From contig JAJOZX010005786.1 in NCBI GenBank assembly GCA_023014485.1, positions 232,501-296,500 on the forward strand: a stretch of 64,000 bases of DNA. Reading direction: 5' to 3'. The notes beneath the pieces were generated by a model. The model worked only from the letters and a program-made list of their open reading frames with translations, had not been told where the DNA came from and did no database searches. The translations under genes and the position numbers were made by a program. Below are positions 11,476 through 20,886 of the stretch, in pieces (the first letter of the stretch is position 1; each line of letters starts with the position of its first letter). The stretch is from Bathynomus jamesi. Taxonomy: Eukaryota > Arthropoda > Malacostraca > Isopoda > Cirolanidae.

Positions 11476-12645
11476 AGGTTTGCTTTAAACCCTAGATCCA
11501 CGTCCCAAGCTGGATCCTGCTGCTTTGCAGATAGCTGGTGAGGGAAGCTAATTTAGGGATCTCTTTGCGAGAGACCCGTTGCCCACGTCGGGCTAAAATC
11601 ATGAAAAAGGAAAAAAACTATGGTATTTGTCATTTACCATTACTTATTCGGACTATAGTGGATTTAATTTTCCAGAAGAGTTCCTTGTGCCATGCACGGT
11701 CTGTGTTTAACATATAATGTTCTCAGGGAACCATTCTGAGTTTGTGTATACTAAACGGACGTGTTTCGTGCCTGAAAAGTGGACGCTCAATGTCCCGGTT
11801 GAGGTTTAAGTTTTGGTTTTTTTGGCTAAAAATAATAGTTACCCCCTTTTCTTTGATTTATTCAACACGACGTGAATGCAACGAGTCTTTTACTTATATA
11901 GAGGTTTCTGAGTGTAGGGATCTAGGTTTGCTTTAAACCCTAGATCCACGACCCAAAGCTGGATCCTGTCTGCTTTGCAGATAGCTGGTGAGGGAAGCTA
12001 TATTTATGGGATCTCTTTGCGAGAGACCCGTGCCCACGTCGGGCTAAAATCATGAAAAAGGAAAAAAAAACTATGGTATTTGTCATTACCATTACTTATT
12101 CGGACTATAGTGGATTTAATTTTCCCAGAAGAGTTCCTTGTGCCATGCACGGTCTGTGTTTAACATATAATGTTCTCAGGGAACCATTCTGAGTTTGTGT
12201 ATACTAAACGGACGTGTTTCGTGCCTTGAAAAGTGGACGCTCAAGTCCCGGTTGAGGTTTAAGTTTTGGTTTTTTTGGCTAAAAATACAATAGTTTACCC
12301 CTTTTTCTTTGATTTATCAACACGACGTGAATGCAACGAGTCTTTTACTTATATAGAGGTTCTGAGTGTAGGGATCTAGGTTTGCTTTTAAACCCTAGAT
12401 CCACGTCCCAAAGCTGGATCCTGTCTGCTTTGCAGATAGCTGGTGAGGGAAGCTATATTTATGGGATCTCTTGCGAGAGACCGTTGCCCACGTCGGGCTA
12501 AAATCATGAAAAAGGAAAAAAACTATGGTATTTGTCATTTACCATTACTTATTCGGACTATAGTGGATTTAATTTTCCCAGAAGAGTTCTTGTGCCATGC
12601 ACGGTCTGTGTTAACATATAATGTTCTCAGGGAACCATTCTGAGT
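11476..12645 (-). repeat. LTR-like satellite array, inverted arm
   Basis: The same 450-bp unit in reverse orientation, about 2.6 copies (junctions at about 11710, 12165 and 12612, each reading AACATATAATGTT). The switch from direct to inverted copies lies at about 11470-11480, in a shared CCCTAG-like stretch. Copies differ mainly by one-base indels. The arm ends in a (TA)n run at GTGTATA, where the unit itself has GTGTATAC. The several 60-70 residue frames inside are not conserved coding regions. Confidence 0.65.
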
Positions 12646-12775
12646 TTGTGTATATATATCTATATATATATATATAATATATATATGTTTGTATTTATAT
12701 GTTTATTTATCACGTATATTTGTTTCAATTAAGGTTTCATTTTCTCCTTTGCGTGCGTGCGTGCGTGCGTGTGTA
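12646..12775. repeat. Microsatellites between array and gene X
   Basis: Interrupted (TA)n at 12648-12687 and a (GTGC)n run at about 12751-12772. Confidence 0.8.
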
Positions 12776-12794
12776 CAGTAAAAAGCTAAGCTCT

Positions 12795-12922
12795 GCCCAC
12801 TGTAAGATCGGCAACGTGACTCCTGCCAGTACCTGATCATATCTCTATCCCTGCGAGCTCAGTTGACCTCTGCATACCCTTGAGTTCAGACGTGTATTCT
12901 CCCGCGTAGAAGAAAAATAGTA
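12795..12922 (+). promoter_or_regulatory. Conserved upstream region of gene X, copy A
   Basis: The stretch before the ATG at 12923 aligns with the region upstream of gene X in Maverick B (16986-17125 on minus). Shared blocks include GTGACTCCTGC, ACATATCTC-like, CCCTGCGNG, GTTGACCTC and CGCGTAGA just before the start codon. This marks the ATG choice and suggests a promoter or 5' untranslated region; no TATA box is evident. Confidence 0.4.
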
Positions 12923-13383
12923 ATGGCTACCTTTAATATTGCGTGTTCAACATTTATGAAGTGGTATTCGGCAAAGTGCCAAGATGTGGTGGATACTGTA
13001 AAACTCCCTATTCCCCCCTCCTTTAATACATTTAAGGCTATATTCAGCCGTGCGAAGGACGGTTATGGATAGTGAGTCTTGTTGAAGAGTGGTATGATAA
13101 GCTATATTATGTCATTTTACATCATACCGACTACTCGTACCCTACGGTTGATAATGTAAATCTTGTCATCATGGAGAATCTTAAGTATTTTTACCACTAT
13201 ATTAATATATATCATGACGAGGTTTGTAGTGAGGTTGCGGCTAATGGGCTGTTTGAGTTTTTAACAGATTTTAGAGACGAGTATCGCTTGTTAAACAAAA
13301 AGGATAAATATGGACATATGTTTCTCTCAAATAGTGCACCGGATTGTGAAGATGTTCAGTTTGTGGAAATGAACGTCTGGTGA
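12923..13383 (+). pseudogene. Gene X, unknown Maverick-linked protein, copy A
   Basis: Start ATG at 12923 encodes MATFNIACSTFMKWYSAK, then PPSFNTFKAIFSRAKDG, followed by a stop. It resumes at 13072 with LVEEWYDKLYYVILHHTDY, VDNVNLVIMENLKYFYHYI and DEYRLLNKKDKYGHMF. Copy B (minus, 16527-16985) has the same beginning and the same NVNLVIM-LKYFY block, but about 60-75 extra residues between them that are deleted here. I recognise no family. It has no signal peptide, is moderately aromatic and carries few cysteines. It follows the polymerase gene on the same strand in both Mavericks, so it is probably an element gene. The deletion and stop make this copy a pseudogene. Confidence 0.6.
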
Positions 13384-13640
13384 GTGATAAAACACTAAAA
13401 CCAGTATTGCTTCATGTAGCGGAAAATTCTATTTGTCCAAGGGCACAAGTGTTCGAACAAGCCTGTACACGCTTCAGCAGTTTATGGAGTGACTCGCTTC
13501 CCCAAGCGAGCCGCCCACCCGTGTACCTCACGAAACACATGAGTTCGAACAAACCCGTTCACGTTTCATCAGCGTGACTCACTCCGCCCTTCGAGCCGAT
13601 CCGTCCATCTGTGGCTCATAGTCATCTCAGAGCTTGAACC
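13384..13640 (+). other. Diverged direct duplication, former coding sequence
   Basis: Two imperfect direct copies of about 110 bp: one starting GTTCGAACAAGCCTGTACACG (13452; shown in part) and one starting GTTCGAACAAACCCG (13542). Both continue with a CAGC.-GTGACTC block and GAGCCG. In different frames both encode FEQ-R-like residues (FEQACTRF and FEQTRSRF), so a piece of a coding region was duplicated and then frameshifted. No family recognised. Confidence 0.4.
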
Positions 13641-13659
13641 AAGTGGACGTGCGAATACG

Positions 13660-13872
13660 ATGGAACTTCCTTTGAGAAGCATTCTCAACGCCTCGTACGA
13701 TGTCTCCGTGACGAATTTATTGCGCGTATTCATGCGTGAAACCGGCACCATTAACTATGTACTTGAAACGATTTGCAGGCAAGCAAGCAAACGTAATGTT
13801 ATTTATTTAATTGTTGAGGAGATGAATAGAGTCTTCGTGATAATTGAGAAGACGGGGAGAGGACCGTTATAA
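13660..13872 (+). CDS. Hypothetical ORF, 70 residues
   Basis: Short open frame beginning MELPLRSILNASYDV and ending KTGRGPL. No family recognised. It sits between the gene X remnant and a longer ORF on the same strand and may be part of one larger decayed gene. Coding status is uncertain; there is no second copy in the window to test it. Confidence 0.3.
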   Translation: MELPLRSILNASYDVSVTNLLRVFMRETGTINYVLETICRQASKRNVIYLIVEEMNRVFVIIEKTGRGPL

Positions 13873-13907
13873 AATACCTGCAGGTGTAGGTACAAGAAGA
13901 GAGCAGA

Positions 13908-14388
13908 TTGGTGACGCCCCCTCATATATCCGTTGTTTGCACGTTGTGTATAAATAACGAACATCCATGCATTGATATACGACTGATGTGGAAGCATGCA
14001 TCTGGTAAGAACGTTCTTGTCCCTATGCGAAGCCACTACATCCTCGACAGAATGTTTGAAATTGTCGGATTCCGCAAGCTGAAGCCTATATTAGACGCTC
14101 GTGTTACGGATATGATTTATTTTGACGCGGTTCTTGAATACGCATACACCGCTCTGCTCGACGGATTTATCGAATGTAGGAATGAACAAGGCGAGAATGG
14201 TCTAGAGCTGGATGCATATTTAAAAGGTTTAGATTCTTCGAAATATCCTGAACTTTGGTTCAAAGCACTTGAGTAGTACAGGGCAGAGCTTGCCTACACT
14301 GTTCACCCTGAAGAGCTGTACCTCTGTATAATGAGTAGCTGTCGTTACGACTTGGAAAATTATTTCAAATGCCGCTATGCAGAGTGAA
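13908..14388 (+). pseudogene. Hypothetical Maverick-linked protein
   Basis: The frame 13908-14276 (122 residues) contains ISVVCTLCINNEHPCIDIR, a run around HYILDRMFEIVGFRKLKPIL and LLDGFIECRN. After a TAG at 14274 the same frame stays open for about 37 more codons (ELAYTVHPEELYLCIMSS, then DLENYFKC), which suggests the stop is a mutation. No family recognised. Composition is protein-like (amphipathic helices, Cys pairs, few low-complexity runs) and unlike the AT-rich flanks, so I think it was a gene of the element. Confidence 0.45.
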
Positions 14389-14446
14389 GAAGAGTTCACG
14401 ATTGAAAAGCTCGGTACGGTAAGAAAAAACCCTCGATTGGAAAGGC

Positions 14447-14734
14447 GTGTTTATAAACTTGTTTAATAATGATGTTGTGGTTAACGATGACCTCTTTTTG
14501 CGTGCTTCCGATTGTATTCTAGCCATGTTTAAAGATAACTTGCCAACCGAATGTAAAGTGGGCACAAAAATAGTATTGAACGATATGAAAGCCATTTATG
14601 TCGAGTATAGGCATCCGTATAACTTAAACGGTGAAGTGTTGCTTGGACGGTTTTACCGTGTTGTAGAAAGTAATAACGATGTGAATGCAGACACGATTAC
14701 ATGTGAGTTTAGCGTTTTGCACCGTAGAACATGA
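14447..14734 (+). pseudogene. Hypothetical protein fragment
   Basis: A 95-residue frame without an ATG at its left end (GTG at 14447), so the N-terminus is probably lost by frameshift; a related open stretch (EEEFTIEKLGT) precedes it in another frame at about 14385-14425. It reads FINLFNNDVVVNDDLFLRA, then GTKIVLNDMKAIYVEYRH and GEVLLGRFYRVVES. The alternating hydrophobic pattern suggests beta strands. No family recognised. Its last codons (ACCGTAGAACATGAAGAAT) are repeated in the downstream AT-rich tandem repeat. Confidence 0.4.
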
Positions 14735-14925
14735 AGAATTTTGATGTATATTTAATTATTTAATTATATATATATATTTCCTGTACTGTAATATGCAATG
14801 ATTACGTTTGGTATATTATTATTTTCAATATATTAATTATTTAATATAACCGTAGAACATAAATTATTTTGATGTATATTTATTTATTTAACTGTGTATA
14901 TATATATATATATATTATATATATA

Positions 14926-14960
<35 letters not shown>

Positions 14961-15260
14961 TTCTGTACTAATATGCAGTTGATTATACGTTTCGTATATC
15001 ATTATTTTCAATATATTTATGCATATATATATATTTATATATATATTTCCTGTACTAATATGCAATTGATTTTACGTTTGGTATATATATTTTCAATATA
15101 TTTAATTATTAATATAACCGTAGAAACATAAATTATTTTGATGTATATTATTTATTTAACTGTGTGTGTATATATATATATATATATGTTGCCTGTACTA
15201 ATGCAGTTCATTACACGTTTCGTATATCATTATTGTCAATATATTTAATTATAACTCTAT
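14719..15260. repeat. AT-rich tandem repeat seeded by a gene 3' end
   Basis: Three diverged copies of a unit that starts with CCGTAGAACAT and TTTTGATGTATAT (at 14719, 14850 and 15117) and includes CTGTACTAATATGCA plus (TA)n runs. The first copy overlaps the end of the ORF at 14447-14734, so the gene's 3' end has been drawn into the tandem repeat. Confidence 0.6.
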
Positions 15261-15319
15261 ATATATTTTTTTTCCTCTACTAATATATTGATGGTTATAT
15301 GTTTTGTATATTTTTGATT

Positions 15320-15475
15320 ATATATTTCTCGTTCGTATTTCTTATGCTATTATTATTTTGTGATCATATATATTCCATTGTATATTTATTATATATTCAT
15401 CGTTCGTATTTCTTATGCTATTATTATTTTTGATCACATATATTCCATCGTTTATTTATTTTCTATATATTTCTG
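15320..15475. repeat. About 75-bp tandem duplication
   Basis: Two adjacent copies of a unit with TTCGTATTTCTTATGCTATT followed by TTTTGATCA and ATATATTCCAT. No coding content. Confidence 0.6.
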
Positions 15476-15560
15476 ATTCCATTAATTCGTCTAAATAAAC
15501 AGAATGATGTAATGGTGTTTTATTTAATTCTTTTGGTTGTACACGGCATTTAATTATACC
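15476..15560. other. Unassigned spacer
   Basis: No gene or repeat recognised. Confidence 0.3.
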
Positions 15561-15945
15561 AACTGGCTGGCTTCTAAAACGGAATTCTAAACCAGAGTAT
15601 ATGCATTAATTAAATAAATAGTGCTATCTGGCAACTTAACATGTACACTGAATAAGCCATTTACGCCTTCTAAGCGAACTGGCAATTTAAATCAGAATAT
15701 GTGCTTTAGTTAAATAAATAGAGCAATCTGGCAACTCAACCTGTACACCTGAACAAGCCATTAACGCCTTTTAAATCAACTGGCGGGTTAAGCCAGGATA
15801 TATGCTTTAATTAAATAAGTAGCGCAATCTGGCAGCTCAGACTTCTAAGCCAACTGGCGGATTAGTCCAGAATATATGCTTTAATTAAATAAATAGCGCA
15901 ATCTGGCAACTCAGCCAGATAAGCCACCTGGCTGATTATGAACAT
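15561..15945. repeat. About 100-bp tandem repeat near the Maverick symmetry centre
   Basis: Four to five diverged copies (starts near 15629, 15728, 15829 and 15904) of a unit beginning CTGGCAACTCAACCTGTACA and ending TTAAATAAATAGCGCAAT. One copy is about 25 bp shorter. It lies at the midpoint between the two inverted Mavericks, so it could be a relic of their terminal repeats; I could not confirm that. Confidence 0.65.
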
Positions 15946-16061
15946 ATTAAAACAACGGCCTCTCAGCTGAAGTCTTAATATGAGCTTGGCTCCTGCCAGG
16001 CGAACACCTCTCCTCCTATCTCTCCTTCTCCTCTCTCTTTCTCTTGGGGGATAACCCCGCT

Positions 16062-16262
16062 TTAAGTTGCATAACCCCTTGTTGCTCTTGCAACATTCCC
16101 TTCTCCCCATTTGATGCATAACATCTTGCAACACTCTCCCCCCCCCCTTTGCTGCATAACATCTTGCAACATTCCCCTTTCCCACTTTGTTGCATAACAT
16201 CTTGCAACATTCCCCTCCCCTTGTTTCATAACCTTATGCAACATTGATCAACATTTGCAATT
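16062..16262. repeat. About 43-bp minisatellite
   Basis: Four copies of a unit containing TTGCATAACATCTTGCAACA followed by a C-rich stretch. The overlapping minus-strand frames here only reflect the repeat. Confidence 0.7.
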
Positions 16263-16451
16263 GCATTGCACTCTCTCCTTTTGCGCCCATTCTACTAAAG
16301 TAATTTCTCTCTCCTTATTAAATATTGTTTGTTTGGGATGTACGGTCAAGTTGGTGACCCCTAATTATTCATTTCAATTTAATTCATAAATTATATTAAG
16401 CCTACTTTCTTGGCCACGTCAAATTGGTGATCCGTTGGCCACTATGTATAT
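16263..16451. other. Unassigned spacer
   Basis: Contains two related phrases, GGTCAAGTTGGTGACC at about 16345 and GTCAAATTGGTGATCC at about 16418, otherwise nothing recognised. Confidence 0.3.
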
Positions 16452-16985
16452 GTTCTTACTTATCCTTTTTGTTTAACAAACGATATTCATCCCTAAACTC
16501 TATTAGAAACTCACACGAGTCTTAAGCTACAACTTCGCTGCGAACATGTACTGGTAGAAATATTTTAAACTGTCCATAATCACAAGATTTACATTCTCCT
16601 TCGCAGTGTACGCGTACTCGGTATGATTTAACATGACATAATACCTCTTGTGACACCAATCATCAACAAGGTTCACAATCCACACCCGGTGTTTCTCTTC
16701 TGCATGTGTTGATTCTTTCACTTCATGGTGTAGGTGTTCCTTTACACAGTTTAATCCTAAAGCATAGTCCATTACATCGCTTGAGCTACGAAAGCCCGCA
16801 ACGCTCCCACCAAAATATCCATAGAATATTTGGACGTCTTGCTTCTCACGCTTCGCACGATTCAATGTGGCCTTAAAAGCTTCAAAGGAGGGATGACTAG
16901 GGATTCTTTGAGTGTTCACCACATCTCCAGACTTTATTGAGTACCACTTCAGGAATGTAGAACATGCAATATCAGAGGTAGCCAT
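16452..16985 (-). pseudogene. Gene X, unknown Maverick-linked protein, copy B
   Basis: Start ATG at 16985, chosen because copy A starts at the same point and the upstream regions align. The frame is open to 16527: ATSDIACSTFLKWYSIK, DVQIFYGYFGGSVAGF, NCVKEHLHHEV, RVWIVNLVDDWCHKRYYVM, NVNLVIMDSLKYFYQYM. Homology to copy A continues beyond the stop to about 16452 (EYRLLNKKDK-like codons), so the stop and a frameshift truncate it. The open frame also extends upstream to 17060, but those codons are not conserved in A. This copy keeps the central segment that A lacks. No known family. It follows the polymerase on the same strand, as in A. Confidence 0.6.
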
Positions 16986-17125
16986 CACTATTTTCTGTCT
17001 ACGCGAGAATGCTTCAACAGGTAAAATACACGTTTGAAAACCAGTGCTTGCTGAGGTCAACCGAACACGCAGGGTTGAGATATGTCTCGATTATTAGCAG
17101 GAGTCAGGTGACCCCTTTGATTGGA
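16986..17125 (-). promoter_or_regulatory. Conserved upstream region of gene X, copy B
   Basis: Counterpart of 12795-12922, with shared GTGACTCCTGC-like, CCCTGCG, GTTGACCTC and CGCGTAGA blocks ahead of the ATG. Function inferred from conservation only. Confidence 0.35.
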
Positions 17126-17162
17126 GTGCGCTATACAGTGGTAGGTGCTTAGATTTCTTCCT

Positions 17163-17164
<2 letters not shown>

Positions 17165-17207
<43 letters not shown>

Positions 17208-17284
17208 AAAATGAAACGCTAGCTGAAACAATTTATTTAAAAAAAAACTAAAATATCGTCAGCAAGTGAATAGCCTCCAACATA

Positions 17285-17365
<81 letters not shown>

Positions 17366-17366
17366 G
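17165..17366. repeat. (AC)20, (AT)20 and (GA)n microsatellites
   Basis: (AC)n at 17165-17204, (AT)n at 17288-17328 and an interrupted (GA)n at 17327-17366. The stretch between (17205-17287) shows no gene. Confidence 0.95.
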
Positions 17367-17612
17367 GTGTTTATAAAGTCCCTATCTATTTCAGTGAAAA
17401 CGTAGCAAAAAGGGTAAAATTCAATAACAATGTAATAGAAGGCATACATTTAATGAATACTTAAGCATATGATTCTACATGAGCACCATCAGTATCTCTA
17501 CAGAGTTCGAATCTGTCAAGAGCATTGCGGAACACATTTTGGAGCATGACAGGGGTTATTTTTTTAACTGCTGTTACGATTCGAGCACTTAAATGTCCCA
17601 GAGCTCCATTTA

Positions 17613-18399
17613 CAGTGCGTCCGTAAAGTCATGGTGGGATTTTAAATAGCTATATTATTGCAACGAAACATGATAATGAGATGAAAAAAAGGCAAATTGA
17701 AGAACAACTCTAAAAGAATAACTTTACTTAACGTAGTTCGATATGGGCTCCTCTGGTAGCCCTGCAGACATCTAGGCGGTGATTCAATTCCAGCCACACA
17801 CGCCCAAGAACATCAGGAGTGACGGGTGCGATAGCTTCCGTGATTCGCTCGTGCAAGTGATGAATATCCCTAATGGGTACACTGTACACGCCTTGCTTGA
17901 CGTAACCCCACAAATAAAAGTCCAAAGGTGTCAGGTCCGGAGAGCGTGGAGGCCATGGCTTCCATCCTCCTCTTCCTATCCATCTCTGTGGAAATTTTTC
18001 ATTAAGGAATTCTCGAACAACGTTGTCATAGTGCGGAGGAGCACCATCTTGCTGAAAGATGACATTATTGAAAATAAATTGGGGTACTGCAAAATGTTCC
18101 AACATAGCGAGGTAGTTGTGTGACGTCACAGTGGGTTCCGCGAAGAAAAATGGGCCAATCACTCGATCTCGTGCTAGAGCACACCACACATTAACTTTCG
18201 GGCTATTACGCTCATGTTCAACATAGGCATGTGGACAGCCTAGACTAACTACGAGATAAATGTTAAGCTTAGCCTAGACTAACTACAAGATACAACTTTG
18301 AGAGTTGTTCTTAAATTTGGCATTGTTTCATCTCATTATCATGTTTCGTTGCAATAATATAGCTATTTAAAATCCCACCATGACTTTACGGACACACTG
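17613..18399 (-). mobile_element. DD41D mariner with about 100-bp inverted repeats
   Basis: Ends read CAGTGCGTCCGTAAAGTC at 17613 and its inverse (GACTTTACGGACACACTG) at 18399, flanked by TA on both sides. The inverted repeats continue for about 100 bp (ATAGCTATATTATTGCAACG). Internally deleted: only the C-terminal transposase region remains. Confidence 0.85.
17728..18189 (-). pseudogene. Mariner-type transposase, DD41D, C-terminal part
   Basis: A 153-residue frame for the second half of an IS630/Tc1/mariner transposase, which would cut and paste its own element. VIFQQDGAPPHY gives the second catalytic Asp and SPDLTPLDFYLWG the third; I count 41 residues between them, the DD41D spacing known for the VIS/rosa-type group. 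The N-terminal DNA-binding half and the first Asp are missing: the frame begins at MWCALARDRVIGPFFF and homology stops shortly upstream at about 18230. It is therefore an internally deleted, non-autonomous copy whose inverted repeats are still well preserved. Confidence 0.8.
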
Positions 18400-18765
18400 T
18401 AGATATCATTTTAAACACCGTCTCTTTCAACAAGATGGAGCACCTTGTCATTACGCAATCATTGTTCGGGAGTACCTAATGAACGATTTCCAAATCGGTG
18501 GATCAACCGTGGAGGCAACAAACCCTGGGCGGCTCGATCTCCTGACCTAACGCCTTTGGATTTCTTTGCATGAGGCTTTATCAAATCAAACGTCTGTCAA
18601 ACGAGGGTTACAGATCTGCAAGATTTACCTGCTCGTATCGTAACAGCAGTTACAAAAATAACCCCTGTCATGCTCCAAAATATGTTCCGCAATGGTGCTG
18701 ACAGATTCGAACTCTGTAGAGATACTGATGGTGCTCATATAGAATCATATACTTAAGTATTCATT
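18400..18765 (+). pseudogene. Mariner-type transposase fragment in the fold-back element
   Basis: Decayed second half of a related transposase. LFQQDGAPCHYAIIVREYL is readable at about 18424-18480; then, in a shifted frame, AARSPDLTPLDFF at about 18532-18570, followed by a stop. The end (NRFELCRDTDGAH-like codons near 18705-18740) is repeated in inverted form at 17464-17530. Several frameshifts and stops; not functional. Confidence 0.65.
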
Positions 18766-18851
18766 AAATGTATGCCTTCTATTATATTGTTATTGAATTT
18801 TACCCTTTCTGCTACGTTTTCACTGAAATAGATATGGACTTTATAAACACC

Positions 18852-18854
<3 letters not shown>

Positions 18855-18923
<69 letters not shown>

Positions 18924-19054
18924 CAAAAATTCAGTACCATAACTGAAACATAATTAAATACACGTAATAAATAGAAAAATAAATAAACTGTAAAATATCG
19001 TCAACAAGTAAATAGATTGTAATATAGGCTATAAATAAATAAATAAATAAATAA

Positions 19055-19113
<59 letters not shown>
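18855..19113. repeat. (AT)n, AAAT-rich and (GA)n microsatellites
   Basis: (TA)n at 18855-18918, an (AAAT)-type run at 19029-19052, (AT)n at 19056-19093 and (GA)n at 19094-19114. They lie at the 3' end of the Maverick B polymerase, just as (AT)n marks the 3' end of the A copy. Confidence 0.95.
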
Positions 19114-19116
<3 letters not shown>

Positions 19117-19127
19117 ATTCATCCACC

Positions 19128-20826
19128 ATGGTACCCCAAGGGGACAGTGTCGTAGATCCCAGGCACCTTGTATCGTTTCCTCTAGGTGTTACGGAAAACC
19201 TTTGTACCCCTAATCTCTTTCACACACACACCCCAATTTCTGTGGCCGGAAGTTATGAGTTCCTACAACCAGGTGGGTGGGTTGTTCACCCTCATTACCA
19301 TTATCTTCTATGCTCACTAGATCTTTGAGCGATTCAAAGTTGACGATCTGGCGTTTGGTATGGTTAAGCGTGATGCCTTTAGCCTTCACGATGTACTTAT
19401 ACTCATCCCCCACCCTCACGCGTACCCCGTAAGTTTTTGGGCCTGTTGAGACAAAAGAATCGGCGTATGCGATGCCTCCATACTCATCCTTGATATAATC
19501 AGTCAACTCTCCAAGAATTCCCCAGTAAGAGGCATATATTCACCTTCCCTTTCCGTGAATATTACACTATCTGTATCTGCGTACAGAACCTGCCGCTCGA
19601 GAGAATGCAACAGATGTCATAGCTTGATACGTGGGTATGCTGTTGTGAAACTGGCTAAAGGTATGTTTGTGACAAGTGATGTATCTGTAGCCAATTCGGT
19701 CTTGTTGTACCGTATTATGTACGTATTACCCACATTCACGATTTCCATGACGTCTTTATCTTTATCGTAATCCCAGACTTCACTATAACTTTGAGCTAGA
19801 TGTACGTTCCCCTTGTCTATATTCTGAGCAAACTTCCTCCAAAGGCTATTTAGGCACAACTTTGCACTAAAACACTTGCCAGGGTTCCTCACAATTTGGT
19901 CACGTTCAAGTGCTATCCCATCACGATCACGGTAGCGCTGAATATGCGCCAATTTTTCATTTTCGGTCTCAACTCCTCGTGGGTATCCTGATGCTTCTAC
20001 TTTATCCTTCAAAAAGGTATTTATATATGGCGTGAAAAGGTTGGGGAGCTTCTGAAACCTCCACACCTAATATATCTTCAGCATTCTGGACCAGTGGCGA
20101 AGGGCTAGGAACAGCTCAGGACTTGTATATACGTCTCTGCTCTTCCTCTAGTTGATCGTGTGATTACGGTCCCCATAGTTCTCCTCTGAGCACTTCACAC
20201 ACAAAGGGAACATGAGTTTGTGGTCTATTACAACTGGCAAGATTGGCATCCATAAATCGTGAGGGAGGAGCACATTTACGAAAGAAAGTCTAAAGTAGCT
20301 ATCACTCAAATTAGCTGAGAATTCTTCGATGGTGGGCATGGCGGGGGCCCACCAGTTTTTCAGATGCACCTTCAGGGTATGGATTGTTCTTCATCACGTA
20401 AGGGTATAATGAACAGAAATCGTAGTAGTGAATCTTCACCCTGTCCGTAGGTGGAAAGTATAGTTTGAAGGGGTTTTGTACGTCCTCCAAAGAAGCTGTC
20501 ACCGCATTTGAGGGGTTCCACCACCAATGTACGTTTGATAGCCCTTATTTCTTCGAGATAGTGCTTGATTCCATCGCGGCATCATATTCATGCTCCCACA
20601 AAACATTGTGAGTGAACTGGAAGCTTACAAGCTGGTCGTGGGTACGGGTCCATGCTAGCCTATCGGCGGGAGATCTCCCATGGGCATCCCCAGTGACGCC
20701 GCACTCAGGCCTTGGGCATCCTTGCCACCAGCAGCCGTTAAAGGAGTACACCGATTTCTCACCATTGGTTGGGTCCTCACTTAAGCCATCCGCGCAAAAA
20801 TCAAGGCCACTGACCTTCATCGCCAT
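19128..20826 (-). pseudogene. Maverick DNA polymerase B, nuclease-like insert and polymerase domain, copy B
   Basis: From upstream to downstream: the insert with YSFNGCWWQGCP (His of WHGCP changed to Gln) at about 20720; motif A YYDFCSLYPYVM at about 20400-20440, complete here and deleted in A; a MWRFQKLPNLF block near 20050; motif B NSLWRKFAQN (Arg replacing the usual Gly) near 19830; motif C YADTDSVIF near 19560-19581, canonical here; and the C-terminal VNFESLKDL near 19330. The last readable residues, YDTVPLG, are at about 19140. Frameshifts near 20545, 20370, 20100, 19610 and 19500. The two copies have different key defects, so each decayed independently. Confidence 0.85.
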
Positions 20827-20886
20827 TTCCCCCGTGTTTCGAGCGTGTTTTATATATACACCTGTCTGCTGCTGTATGCGAGTGAG

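Larger units (their letters stand above)
3524..13330. mobile_element. Maverick/Polinton element A (degenerate)
   Basis: Large self-synthesising DNA transposon related to adintovirus-like viruses. On minus, from right to left: packaging ATPase, small basic protein, conserved hypothetical, integrase. On plus: protein-primed family B DNA polymerase and gene X. The gene set (retrovirus-like integrase with chromodomain, PolB, FtsK/HerA-type ATPase) is diagnostic of Mavericks. No capsid or protease gene is seen in this copy. A 2.2-kb satellite-like array (10403-12645) separates the polymerase from gene X. Every long gene is broken. Boundaries are gene-based because no terminal repeats were found. 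It mirrors Maverick B at 16452-27568. Confidence 0.85.
17364..18854. mobile_element. Fold-back mariner-type element
   Basis: The outer element starts AGGGTGTTTATAAAGTCC at 17364 and ends with the inverse (GGACTTTATAAACACCCT) at 18854. About 220 bp at its left (17367-17590) is an inverted copy of its right part (18632-18852). The right side keeps the end of an IS630/mariner-type transposase on plus. A separate DD41D mariner (17613-18399) sits inside it. Confidence 0.75.

Noticed and set aside
10483..12643. Sixty- to seventy-residue ORFs inside the 450-bp units
   Set aside because: They change length with single-base indels between units and read through hairpins; no sign of coding constraint.
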